A stretch of DNA of 64,000 nt. Origin: Xylaria sp. FL1777. Its lineage: Eukaryota > Ascomycota > Sordariomycetes > Xylariales > Xylariaceae. Shown piece after piece: positions 48,951 through 59,897 of this stretch. Position 1 is the stretch's first letter. Each line of letters begins with the position of its first letter. The stretch covers positions 62,001 through 126,000 of the forward strand of contig MU400576.1 in NCBI GenBank assembly GCA_022578965.1. Direction: 5' to 3'. The notes beneath the pieces are model-generated. The model was not told the origin of the DNA. It made no database searches and saw only the letters and a list, made by a program, of their open reading frames with translations. A program made the position numbers and the translations under genes.

Positions 48951-50154
48951 GCCTTAGCAAGTGCGGGAAAGAAGGGAGGGAGGGATAAGGGATGGCGGAA
49001 AGGGAGGGGGTGGGAAAGAGGACAGAAAGAGGTAGAAAGAGAGGTAAGTGAATGACGATGTCGAGGAATGGCCCTCTACATGCCGAGGACAGTACAGTAG
49101 GAAGAACAGACGGACTATCCGAATACCCATGTGGCACGCGCTCCCGTCTTAATATTATCAAGTCTTCCCTTTACAATGCAATGCACAATGCACAGTAGGT
49201 ATTATTCTTTTCTACCAGGCAGAGTCTTCTACAGTGGATCTTGACATGGGCAAAGCATGGAAAACGGTCTAAGTTGGTCCAGGTTTGGCATTTTTTCCAT
49301 TCTCCGCAGTGTTAGTCACCAGCCAGTTGAACCCTGAGAGATACCGGTACCTGCAATGTTCACGATGCTAGTGCATGCAGCCAGTCAAGGCCTCACCATC
49401 TGAGCCCTACCGCCTCTCTTTACCACGATGTTTATATGTATGCTGTTTATCAGTCTTCGCAGGTTCCACTATTCCATGTCAAAGCAGAGGAGGCCCCTTT
49501 CTTCTGCATATATGTATACTTGCCATACACCTGTTTCTGTGGCGTATTGGTGTGATATTCTGTTTTTTTTTTGTCTTAATTTTTTTTTTCTCTTGCTGGG
49601 AATGGCCACCTACACTATTTTGTTGACAATGAGCTATTCAAGCACAACTGTCTCACCAAAACATAACGCGCGTAATTCATTGGATCATAATTCAGGCACG
49701 CCCAGACGCATGGAACAACCAATTTTAGATATGTGGGCCGCCCCGCTATTACACTTGGAAACAAGGGAACCCTTGCTTTTAGCCTGCCATTGGTCATCCC
49801 TTTCATTGCTAGCAGGTAGGTACTGTAGAAGGAGCTTGAACAGTATTAACCCACCATATCTCATACTATATAGCTAACCTTAGGCAGCACACCGGCTCAG
49901 CTGAACTAGCTAACTTGGAGATTAGGTAGTGAGGCAATACACAGTTTATGAACTGTGAACATAAGTATCAAGTCAATGTTCTGGAATTATGCCGTACTGC
50001 CGCTAGGCTAAGGTACCTACCCGGCATTTGTTAACCCTTGCCGTACCTATTGATATCATCGAAATCACAACTAGATATGAACAACCATCTCAGCTCATAT
50101 ATGTATATTATAGCTATTTTAAGAGCTACCTGGCATGGACGACAAAAGCTATCA

Positions 50155-50890
50155 CAACGCCTATCGCCATATTTAAAGAAACGAGGCGCAAGAGGCAAGT
50201 CAAATGTTTGGAAGCAACCAACGAACATTCCACCGTCGTGTTCGCGGCACCCATCACTACCGTGAACGATACCACAAAACAAACGAATTGGTACAACGAA
50301 AATGCAAACTTCCTCGGCACATTCAAGACACTCCCCAAATCATTCACAGGTGTTCAGAATGTCAGAAATGGCAGATACAAAGGTCAAGCGAACCAGACCA
50401 CGTCTGTACAGAACAACCCGAACGCGCCCGATGTCTACAGGACTGAAAACAGACTGCTTTATTCTGTGAGTTTGGCGACCACTACAAGTTCCTACATAGC
50501 CGTGAGAACCACCAGCAAGGGTGGCAGCTAGATCGAGAGTTGGAGAACGTGACGAAGGACAAGAACAAAATCAGTAGAAAGGTAGTCGCCAGCGCAAACC
50601 TTAACAAAGGGTAGGTAGGTAGGTCGATAATGCCGACGAAGCTCGACCCGAGAAGATCCCCTTCATGTGCATGATATGTAGAGGCCCATCCAAAAAGCCC
50701 GTTGTCACGAGATATGGACAGTACTTTTTTGCCTGCCCTGCGCATTGCAGCGGTATAGAAAAGACCTCGGTTGCGCGCCTTGCGCATGGGACGAACGGTG
50801 TCTTCAACACAGCAAAGTCACTATAAAGATCACTAGAGATGAAGGAATCAAGACGGGAAAGGAAGAAGCAAGTAGTCATCGGAGCTGGCG
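50155..50890 (+). pseudogene. Decayed cwc24/RNF113A-like splicing factor gene
   Basis: Pieces of Cwc24 lie in the right order but in changing frames. They are a basic start (LKKRGARGKSN), the segment around KQTNWYNEN, then GRYKGQANQT and NPNAPD. Next is the CCCH finger region (FCEFGDHYKFLHSREN, GWQLDRELE), and then the RING part (MCMICRGP, VVTRYGQYF, and in another frame PCALQRYRKD, then GTNGVFNTAK). The damage seen includes a frame change between the first and second blocks, a one-base loss and an in-frame TGA near 50446 just before the CCCH finger, two frame changes inside the RING, and a stop after the RING. Zinc ligands are replaced: a CCCH Cys is Tyr, a RING Cys is Tyr and the RING His is Gln. 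In living relatives the protein is a spliceosome (NineTeen complex-associated) component, so a functional copy should exist elsewhere. Confidence 0.82.
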
Positions 50891-53277
50891 AGGGGTGCCG
50901 AAAGATGATAAAGGGTAGGCGAATAAGTGCCGTATCGTGATGATCGTTAGGCTCTACAAACTAGTATACGTGCCACCGTCGACGCAAACTCCTTAGCTAG
51001 CACCGTGATTCTAGTAAATGACGTATAGGGTGATAAATACGGTAGTCAGACATATGCCAGCAAGTCAGACACCGGGCCTCAATGGGTTCAACACCACGAG
51101 CTTTTGGATGCGTAACATGAAAGTGCTTGCAGGATGTTTTTTCGATAGCCTCAGCATGGCTGTCCCCTCCACTGCTGATCCAGAACCACATATATTTAGG
51201 TTGAAGAAAGACAGTTGAATCTGGGCCTATATTTTCTGATCACGGCAACGCAGAATGTTTAGCCTCGTCACTTCATGAAGCAGCCTAAACATGTGACTAC
51301 AATATGTTAATATAAAGCCTCTAAGCTAATCAACCGAAACTAAATTTGACACAGAGACCGGTAGACTAGATTTTAAAACGGTAGATATGCCGATACACGC
51401 CAAAGACATCGGGTTATAGAACTTTGACGAACCAACGTCTTAAAACACTAATACATAAGGATAAAAGACGTCCCGAATTCTTACCTAGACTGCTCACATG
51501 TATTTGCTGAGAACAAAATATCATAGTAACTATCACCCAGTAAAGCTCACGGCTGGAAACCAGCACAAAAGATCTTCACATGCCTAATATTCCACCTCCC
51601 ACCTCCTAACAATCCGTTCCACCGCCTCTCTTGTTTCCCCAGAATACAAGTTATGCCCAACGTAGACTCTAGCAACGCCTGTATCAGCCATCTCTTTCAC
51701 GCTCAACACCTTGCTGCTAGGCCTACTTACCTACATTTCACTGCAAATCTACCCCCAACGCCGGGATACACGCGGATCTCCTGATCTCCAATGCAAGGCC
51801 CCTACCCGGCTTGCCCTAAACAAATACCCTCGTAGCCCCAACCAGCCTCGAGATACGGGTTCGTGTGCCTTTAAGGTTACGTAGATCTTTCCGCCCTCCT
51901 CAAAGTACCTAGGTAGATAGAATTCGGAATACCCCACCGCAGATTACCCACGAGCCCAGCACCCATTATCAGCAGCATCTTTCCAAACATCTTCTACCTA
52001 TAAACCTACTTATCCCATAACCGGGAACAGTTCCCCCTCCCTTACACACCTCTCTCGTCCCTCAAATCTTCCACACTGACCCCGTCGGCGCACGACCTTG
52101 TCTAGGTGGTCCCCTTATGCACTCTGGTCAGTGTGAGACTTACACGCGTGTTTAGGACTATATTGGGTGTTACTCATAGGGTTGAGATATACTAGGAATG
52201 ACCAGTGCCGCATCGAATAAGTGTTAGAAAAATAACGAGACGTTGAAAAGCGAGGGACCAGACAAATATATCCCTTCCTACAAAATTAAATTCTTTAACT
52301 ATATCTTCTATACTGAATCAGATTGTAGAGATCCTATACAACATATTACCATTGGTAACCTAGTATCTTCTAACCAATACCATAGACAAGTTAAATATAT
52401 ACATTTCGAAAAATGATTAAATAATAGTGTTAAATAAGCCGAAGTTGCTTGTATGTGTGTGATGATTATATAATATAATTCAAAGGTGAAGCAAGTAAAC
52501 TAATATCACAACTCTGAGCTAATAGGACAGATAAATTCGTTAATATTGTCTCCATGAAATATGATATCCTTAATACTACCAAGCATGAAATTAAGAGATC
52601 AGCTAAAAGGACTAGGCATACCTTCTTTGGGTAGGTTTCATAGTTGGTATTTTCTAACCCTTATATATGAAAACGAAACAAAAAAAAAAGATGTCACTAC
52701 CACATAGCCAAACAAACTTGTTGTATATGGCTAGTGGAAAGGGTCACTGAGAAATTTTCGTAGCGTCTAAGTCCGTTTTAGAAGAAAAAAAAACACTGTA
52801 GCTTATGGGCCATAGAACCGTCTACGGCCTGTTGTTTAGTCTAGATGATAGATATGGATATATTAGCATTTATACACATTAGCTTACACGGCATAGTAGT
52901 GTACGTATTAAGAGATATTTCTGGAAAGAGGTATGAGGGGACGAGATCGTGACCGAGAACAAGTAGATTCTACATATATTGGCCTAGACCTATTGTATTA
53001 GTGATACCTACTATTCAAGTACATATGAAGAGATATATGTGTATGTTTGCAGCAAATAAAGTCTAACGACTGGGATTTTAAAATATTCCCCAGAAATTTC
53101 TACTATATTTTAATGGCAGTATTAAATTCAATATCAATTGTATCATGAAGGAACATGGTCACTTGGTGCTGACTGCAAATGTGATGTGATATACAGCTCG
53201 TGCTGGTATTGAGTCTAAGTGTTGTGTTATCTCTCTATTTAGTAAGCTTCAGATATTAGAATTCGGGCCCCAGGGTT
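50891..53277. other. Intergenic, AT-rich, no intact gene
   Basis: A stretch at 51600-51960 is less AT-rich and reads like a broken gene end on the minus strand (YSGETREAVERIVRRWE before a stop), but the frame is not open upstream and I do not recognise the family. The rest (52200-53200) is AT-rich with nothing recognisable. Confidence 0.5.
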
Positions 53278-54665
53278 TTAAGCCAGAGTCTTGGCCTCTC
53301 CCTCTTTGAGCTTGCCAGCATCTATGAAGCGCTTGACCTCGGCGCTCCACACTCCCTTGATTTCGTCGGCAACAGTAAGACCGTTTAGCTTGCCGGCCAG
53401 GGCAGCGACATCATCGGCGTCAATTTTACCCTGTACGAACTCGACGTCGTTGAGAACGGCGTCGATCTGAGCAGGGGTGGCATCGCCACTAGCGAAGTAG
53501 TTAGCGTCCTTGACGGAGCCTCGCAGAACACGTTTGTTCTTCTTGAGGGCGTTCTTAGCAGCTTCTTTTGCTTTCTTGCTGGCCTCACGGTCAGTTTTGG
53601 CCTTTTCTTCAGCCTCCTTGGCGGCTTTCTCCTCGGCTTCCTTCTTCAGGCGCGCATCTTCCTTGGCCTTCTGCTCGGCCGCCTCCTTCTCAAGCTTCTT
53701 CTTGTTCTTGGCGGCGTTGGCCGCTTGTCTGAACTTCTTAATACGCTCATCGCCGGCGGAGCAATCGTCCAGCATTTTTCTTAAGCGTGTGTTGTCCTCG
53801 GCCTTCTTCTTTTTGCGAGCATTGGCGTTCTTGCGCTCCATATGTCGCTTCTGGTCACGGTTCTCGTTGTCGTCAGGGACATCCTCGTCGAGGTACTCGA
53901 ACGAGCGCCACGAATCGAAATTATACCAGAAGTTGTAGAAGTTATCGACGTCCTCCTTGGTAGAGTTTTCATCACCAAGCATAGGCACAGGTTGCTGCTT
54001 GGAGAAACGGGCTTCCGATTTGAAGACCTTGCCCCACAGCTTATAGTAGTTACCCTTGGCCGCTTCTTTCTTGCTGGGCGGATCAACATCGGCCTTTTCA
54101 TCGACGGAGTCGAACTGTCTGCGCTTGACGGGGTCGAGGAGCACCTCGGTGGCTTTCTGGATGCACTTGAAGAAGTTGTCGTCCTCAGTGCTACCTTGGG
54201 CAGCCTTCTTGTCGGGATGATGCTTCAGCACCTTCTTGCGATGAGCACGCTTGATCTGGTCCTCGGTGGCCTTCCAGCGGTACTTGGACAAGCCGAGAAC
54301 CTGGTAATGATCTTGTGACTGTAGTACAACCGGTTTAGACAGGGAATCATGGGGGTAGTCGCTTATCTCACCTTCCAGTCCTTGGCCTCGCGCTGGAGCA
54401 TCATGGGGTCTTCAGCCTCGCTCTCTTCGCTCTCGTCATCCTTCTCGATCTTCTGGGCACGTTCCTGGGCTTGGATGCGGTCATCTTCGGAAAAGGTGCG
54501 CTTGTGTCGGGCTCGGCGGGCGTGGGCGAGGAAGTGAGGTCCAACGGGTTCGATGGTTCGCTGTGTAGAAGCGGTGATGGCGCCGATGGGCTTGAAGTCC
54601 TTCTCTGCAGACCAGCCTGCGGGTAACGAAGGCAAGGGCCTCGATACAACTGTTGCTGTAGCCAT
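53278..54665 (-). CDS. zuo1: Zuotin, ribosome-associated J-protein
   Basis: Two exons, 54665-54372 and 54318-53278, giving 444 residues, the normal zuotin size. The J domain starts at about residue 100 with QDHYQVLGLSKYRW and has the HPD motif at 132-134 (HHPDKKA). The zuotin homology region with WYNFDSWRSFEYLDED follows, then a highly charged Lys/Glu/Ala helix (about residues 260-345) and a C-terminal helical bundle. Role in the family: with Ssz1 it forms the ribosome-associated complex that stimulates the Hsp70 Ssb at the exit tunnel. The exon join gives WK-SQDHYQ, as in other filamentous fungi. An upstream in-frame ATG at 54734 exists, but MATATVV is the better start. Confidence 0.95.
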
Positions 54666-55102
54666 TGTTGCTCGTAGAGGCAGTCCACTACAGCGTACAG
54701 AATGGGTGGGAGGAGGAAGGGATACAGAGTGCACTGCACCTGAGAATTAACAGAACGTGGGGCAAAGCAGCTTTGGTATCTTTTTTCTTTTTTCTTTTTT
54801 TTCGTCCTTGGAATTTTGCGTCGGCGTTTCGAGCAAACAAGCTCCGATCAGCCAATTATATCGATGTAAAATATAGTAGTGGGTCGTCATTGCATTAGCC
54901 ACAGCAGGCAGGTACTTCAGGTAGGTCTGCATCGTGTAGGTACTTACCTACTCAAGTAGATATTACTCTACCTACCTATTCTCTTAGTCTCCAAGGCACC
55001 ATCTATTAGAGACCTAGGAACCTTGAAATTTACCTCAATTCAACCTATATACAGCTTCTATCTCTCAGACTCTTCCCTAGGGCTTGCGGAATTATATTGA
55101 AC
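54666..55102. promoter_or_regulatory. Divergent promoter of zuotin and mzm1
   Basis: About 440 bases between two divergent housekeeping genes. It includes a T-rich stretch at 54780-54803 and TACCTACC repeats at 54940-54990. No coding frame is convincing. Confidence 0.5.
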
Positions 55103-55564
55103 ATGACCACGACTGCTCTTCCGGCCTATAGATCGCTGCTCCGTGCAGCGCGCATAGCATTCCAAGGTGCGTTTGACAAGAGCAGTGTCGCCCATTGGAT
55201 GTCTCCTAGCCATTCTCTGACATAACGTGCATATCAGGCGATGGAACGATGCTGTCCGCCGCTCGTTCGTCGATACGTCAGGGCTTTCGTGCGAATGCCG
55301 CCCTCGAGCCCTCGAGCCCAGAATTCCCCGCCGCGGTGAAGCATGCAGAAGAAGTCGCTACGATACTACGACAGAATGTTGTACAAGGAAAAAGAGTCGG
55401 GGATACATATAGTTCGTACGACCCGTACCGCTTGCTCATGCCACGCACTGACAAGACGACCAGAGTTACGTATACACGAAGAGACGGAACGAGGCGACAA
55501 CGACACAGTCAAATTCGCTGGCACAAATCTCAGCGCAAGCGGTGGGAAGTGTTGCAGTAGTTGA
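55103..55564 (+). CDS. mzm1: Mzm1, complex III assembly factor (LYR protein)
   Basis: Three exons, 55103-55166, 55238-55411 and 55464-55564, giving 112 residues, the usual size. The N-terminal LYR-type motif reads AYRSLLRAAR (Y9, R10), then SSPEFPAAVKHAEEVATILR and KLRIHEETERGDND near the end, as in fungal Mzm1/LYRM7. Role in the family: mitochondrial matrix chaperone for the Rieske iron-sulfur protein before its insertion into the bc1 complex. The gene is divergent from zuotin and convergent with the Slt11 homologue. Confidence 0.9.
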
Positions 55565-55788
55565 TGGGGACTGCATCGAGTCCCTGATATATCCTTGTAT
55601 TATATCGTGATACCCAGTGTACCAACAGAGCACGACCATGACTCTCTTTTCCTCCGAAACTGAACCAAGTCGCTACGCAGAGAAACCAGATGTTGCTAAC
55701 ACGGCTGTATCGCCGCTAAAGTCCCCGTCGACCCTTGCAAGCCCCAGACGCCATTGATGCATAACCCATATCATTCAAATTGTACATT

Positions 55789-56931
55789 CTAATCGCCCGC
55801 CAAGCTGGCATAGTTGACCTCGCTCGCGCCTGGAGGTGCCGCAATGGCAGTTAATTTTGCTATCTCCTGTCGCGGTGCTCCGCCATCACCATGCATCTCT
55901 CCTCCTTCGATGGCCCTCCGGCTCCCTTGCCCACGTCGCTGATCTGCGAATGCGGATCGTCCGTCCCGAATCATTTCGGCTCTCTCTTCCCGGTTCATGG
56001 TCCCGATTGGCTTGGGCTGGGACCATCTAACTCGTAGGGGGCAGCCTGCGATGACAGCCCGTCCCTTGCAGGCCTCAGCTGCTTTCTCTGCCCCTTCTCT
56101 GGTTTCATAATTGATGAAGGCGCAATGTGACATGTGACTGCAGATTAGTGATTTGATCTTGCCGTGCTCCTTAAAGAATTCTCGAATCTTGTATTCGGGT
56201 AGATCGTCTTCGATACCCGTCACAAATAGGCTCATGATCGACTTGTCGTCGGGGGGTAAATAGTCCTTCGGGCCAGGTGGTAACTGCGATGCGCTCGGAA
56301 ACGGTCTTCGCCCAGATCGAGCACCGGCTGCGGCGGCAGCTCTGGAGTCGCGTGTTCGTATAGGACCAGGTCCTCCTACACCAGCACCGACGGCCACATT
56401 CCCACCGGAAGCACTTCCCTGAGTGCTTGAAGATGCGCTGCCGTCCTCGATCGCTCGTCCTTTTCTGAAGTATGGTTTACTGGTCGCTAGCCGTCTGAGC
56501 AGCTCTCGGGCCTTCTCGTCTGCCTTTTCGTATTCTTCCGTGCCCTTGCCTTCTTCTAGCGCCTTCTCGTTGTTCTGGGCATAGTATTCGCGGTTGATCT
56601 CGCTAGACGGACCGGGCGCGACCATCTTTAGAGCGGCATCACGAAGCTGGATGGGCAGACCAAACTGCAGGTCGAGCATGCAACACTGGCAGCAGTTCTT
56701 CATCCGTGCACAAGTGAGGCAGATATTAGTTCGCTTTTTGCGGCCATGGGCGCGGTCGGCGGGCCACGAGAAGACGGTAAACGGTCGCGTGCAGATCTTG
56801 CATTCGGCGCCATAGTCCTCCTTAAGCATCTTGACGTAAGGATTTGGGGGCAGGCAATTCTCGCAGACGGAGGGAAAGTCAGTAGACTCCCAGCCGGAGC
56901 GATTCAGGTCTTGCTTGATTTGGGGCGGCAT
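55789..56931 (-). CDS. slt11: Slt11/Ecm2 pre-mRNA splicing factor (RBM22 homologue)
   Basis: Single exon, 380 residues from MPPQIKQDLNRSGWE. The N-terminal zinc-binding region has the Cys pairs CENC, CKIC, CLTC and CCQCC (about residues 23-95). A helical linker follows, then a Ser/Gly- and Ala-rich stretch, and one RRM at about residues 235-310 with RNP2-like LFVTGI and RNP1-like CAFINYE. A disordered C-terminus ends the protein. Family role: binds U2/U6 and positions the catalytic RNA in the activated spliceosome. An upstream in-frame ATG at 57084 would add an unlikely 51-residue leader. Confidence 0.93.
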   Translation of the reverse strand: MPPQIKQDLNRSGWESTDFPSVCENCLPPNPYVKMLKEDYGAECKICTRPFTVFSWPADRAHGRKKRTNICLTCARMKNCCQCCMLDLQFGLPIQLRDAALKMVAPGPSSEINREYYAQNNEKALEEGKGTEEYEKADEKARELLRRLATSKPYFRKGRAIEDGSASSSTQGSASGGNVAVGAGVGGPGPIRTRDSRAAAAAGARSGRRPFPSASQLPPGPKDYLPPDDKSIMSLFVTGIEDDLPEYKIREFFKEHGKIKSLICSHMSHCAFINYETREGAEKAAEACKGRAVIAGCPLRVRWSQPKPIGTMNREERAEMIRDGRSAFADQRRGQGSRRAIEGGEMHGDGGAPRQEIAKLTAIAAPPGASEVNYASLAGD

Positions 56932-58136
56932 GATGGTGAGCTGGTCGCGCTGGTGGGTTGCGCAAAGGCGGCGGACAATGAACAGAAAGAGAGGTCGAGG
57001 TGCAGATGTACGATCTACTGTCGTACTGTCAGCTATCTGGAGAAATTTTGGGGCTTGCCCCTGTACTGATGTGGCTGATACCAAGGTAATGTTGCAGAAG
57101 CTCTTCTTATCTTATCAATCAATTTGTACTATGTACATAACGTACCGTGGAATGCTCATAAATGCTTATCTAGGATACTTAAATATTTATGCATGACTTG
57201 GAAGGTTGTTAAGTGCTACTTACACTGTACCAACTGTACTGAGGCTGTACCTACCTAGTCTGAAACCTCAAAACAACAACAATAAACTCTCTCAGCACAT
57301 CAAAATGCTTATCCTCGAAGAAACCTTTTTGCCAGAGCGAGAAAAAATTCTGCGATACATTTTGGATTTCGTTGAGATATCCTCTTCAACTTTGACTGCC
57401 ATTCCAGCTGATATTTAATGCAATATCTCTTCTGTTCCAGAAACACACCAATGTCACCGTGTACATTCGTCGTCATCACAACGGCTCACAGCTCTGGCTC
57501 GCTTGTAATGCTGATGTCTTCATTTATACTTCGGCGGTAATGATATAAGTTCCACGGTTCGTCCATGTAAGCTTCGCCATGGCGTCTAACATGATCCCAG
57601 TCGGCCCGTTGGTGACCGCAGACGGCCTCGGTGCTGTGCAGACGAGGTCATATGACATGATTTAGACGGTTCATTTTGGTTTTTAATTTTGGTTTTTGAG
57701 TTCAGCGAGATTGTCACGATAGATGGATACCAACCGCCTCTTCGAGAATGAAGAATAGTTTTGGCTGCGGTTTACTTCATTCTTATCTAGTCTCCCTCAT
57801 CGCCTTGACTCTGGATCGGCTTCCCTAGTATTCGTTTCGGGCACGAATAGCAACTACTCTAGTAGACAGAATGGGGCTTCGTCCGATTTCACGATCTCTT
57901 AGAGTGACCTTCATTCCTGGGGGGCCCGTATATTGTCCGTCCGCGGGGCTAGCTCAAGCGTGATAGAACTCTATATGGACCAACCCTACTCCGGGCTCTG
58001 CTAAGCTCCTCGGGTATGTCTACTCCTCTCTTCTCTATTATACCTCCGCTAGCTCCCGTAGATTTACTTAATAACGAATTACCCTTCTTCTAGTGTCTGG
58101 GGAAATACCTGAGAAACTACTCTCCTACATCCTCCA
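56932..58136. other. Intergenic, no gene supported
   Basis: A 70-codon frame at 57206-57418 on the plus strand has no recognisable domain and is probably chance. The region should hold the slt11 promoter and, next to 58137, that of the MFS gene (CT-rich near 58015-58050). Confidence 0.5.
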
Positions 58137-59897
58137 TTGCCAAAACCCATGTTCAACACCATCGCCATGTCACTCTCACAGTCGGTATCAGAAGAGTCTT
58201 CACCTTTGAAAGAAGGGATCATTCCTATTGAAAAGGTTTCAGTCATTCCTTCTGATGAGAATTTGATAGCTGTCACCACGCCGCCGGCACATGAAGAGCA
58301 ACGAGCATCCGAAAATGAGCCCCAGCTAATCACCGAAGTCACTAACCCGGAGGCTCTGGCCCTGGAGTTTCCAACTTGGAAGAAATGGGTGATTCTGTCT
58401 GTTGTTTTCCTGGTCCAGACCTCGATGAATTTCAACACCTCCCTATATGCGAATGGGCAAGCTGGAATAGCGAAGGCCTTCAATGTCAGCCATCAAACCG
58501 CCGTCACCGGTGCTGCCATCTTCCTGATTACATATGCTTTTGGCTGCGAGCTGTTAGTCAATCTTAGCCCCTTCTCAAATTATCTCTTACTAATGATTCT
58601 GCTTAGTTGGGCACCTTGGTCCGAGGAACTCGGACGCAAGTTTGTTCTTCAAGGCTCACTCTTGCTCGTTAACCTTTGCTGCTTGCCAGTGGCCCTAGCT
58701 AGCCCCAATGGCTTCACCTCAATTATTATTGGCCGTGCATTTGGTGGATTATTCTCTGCTGGTGGTAGCGTCACTCTAGGCATGGTAGCAGATATGTTTC
58801 CGGCCGAACAACAGGAGTATCCTCTTGCATTTATTGTACTTTCTTCCGTTGGTGGATCCATTATTGGTCCTATTATCGGTGGATTCGTCGAAACATACCT
58901 GTCGTGGCACTGGACGATTTGGATTCAGCTGATATTTGGTGGCTTCGTTCAGCTTTTGCATCTACTCTTCGTACCCGAGACTCGCTCTACTGTGCGTCTT
59001 GACATCTACGCGAGGTGCCTACGCGAGAGAGGTATCATGCCTAATGCATCCGGCCCAACTGAGCATAAGACATGGAGACAATATGCTATGCCTCGAGAGA
59101 TATTAACTATCTGGTTTCGTCCTTTTCGCATGTTTGTCACGGAGCCCATAGTTTCGGTATTATCAGCACTATCTGGTTTTAGCGATGCCCTGATCTTCAT
59201 GCAAATTCAGTCGTTCGGTATGGTGTTCAAGCTGTGGAACTTTTCAATCATCCAGACTGGACTCGTAAGTCGCTCTAGCTTGATTCACTCACTCCAACAT
59301 CCTTTAATCATATACTAGGCTTTTATTCCGATCGGTCTCGCCTATATCTTGGCTTATCTTCTCTTTATCCCTGTTATCCGACGCAATCGACGACTCAGAC
59401 GACAGCGGCCTAATTCAGAACATGCCCAGTACGAATCTCGACTTTGGTGGTTGCTTTATACCGCCCCCTGCCTTCCTATCGGGCTGCTCATATTTGCCTG
59501 GACAAGCAACCCTGCTGTCCACTGGATCACGCCAATGATTGGGTGTGTATTCATTGGGGTCGCGAACTATACCATCTATATGGCGACGATTGATTACATG
59601 GTAGCCGCCTACGGTCCCTATTCAGCATCCGCTACTGGCGGTAATGGATTTGCACGCGACTTCTTGGCCGGAATTTTGACATGGTTTGCAAGTCCGTACT
59701 ACAATGCCTTCCATGGCAAGTATGCTCTCCGAGATGCCAACATTATTCTTGCTTGTATCAGTACAAGCTTAGTGGCGGCGACTTTCTTTATCTATCACAA
59801 GGGTCCAGCCATACGCAGACGGTCCCCTTTTGCACTGTCACTTGTCAATAGCCTCACAGGAACTAGGCTCGTCAATTCTTCGAATGGCTCTATCTAA
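58137..59897 (+). CDS. DHA1-family MFS transporter (polyamine/multidrug type)
   Basis: Three exons, 58137-58552, 58607-59264 and 59319-59897, giving 550 residues. A long hydrophilic N-terminus (about 80 residues) precedes 12 predicted spans. The loop motif after span 2 reads WAPWSEELGRK, the family's version of GPxSExxGRR. The loop FVPETRSTVRLDIYARCLR and the late motif GPYSASATGGNGFARD are typical of Tpo1/Flu1-like exporters. Expected in the plasma membrane as a proton antiporter; substrate unknown. It stands alone here. Intron 1 (54 bp) contains no stop and keeps the frame if retained, adding 18 mostly hydrophobic residues. Alternative starts are the ATG codons at 58149 and 58167. Confidence 0.92.

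Larger units (their letters stand above)
46921..50154. other. 3.2-kb region upstream of the Num1/ApsA-like gene
   Basis: Probably a long promoter and 5' UTR. It holds TAGG/ACCT tetranucleotide clusters (47590-47810), a CA repeat (48937-48950), an 18-A run (48760-48777) and GA/GGA-rich tracts (48960-49050). Many overlapping short frames occur on both strands but none resembles a known protein. Confidence 0.5.

Noticed and set aside
51600..51960. Possible gene end on the minus strand (ETREAVERIVRRWE before a stop)
   Set aside because: Frame is broken upstream and the family was not recognised; too weak to annotate beyond an intergenic note.
53510..54318. Plus-strand frames of 142 and 158 codons
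   Set aside because: Antisense to the zuotin exon; their hydrophobic look comes from the antisense of Lys/Glu-rich codons.
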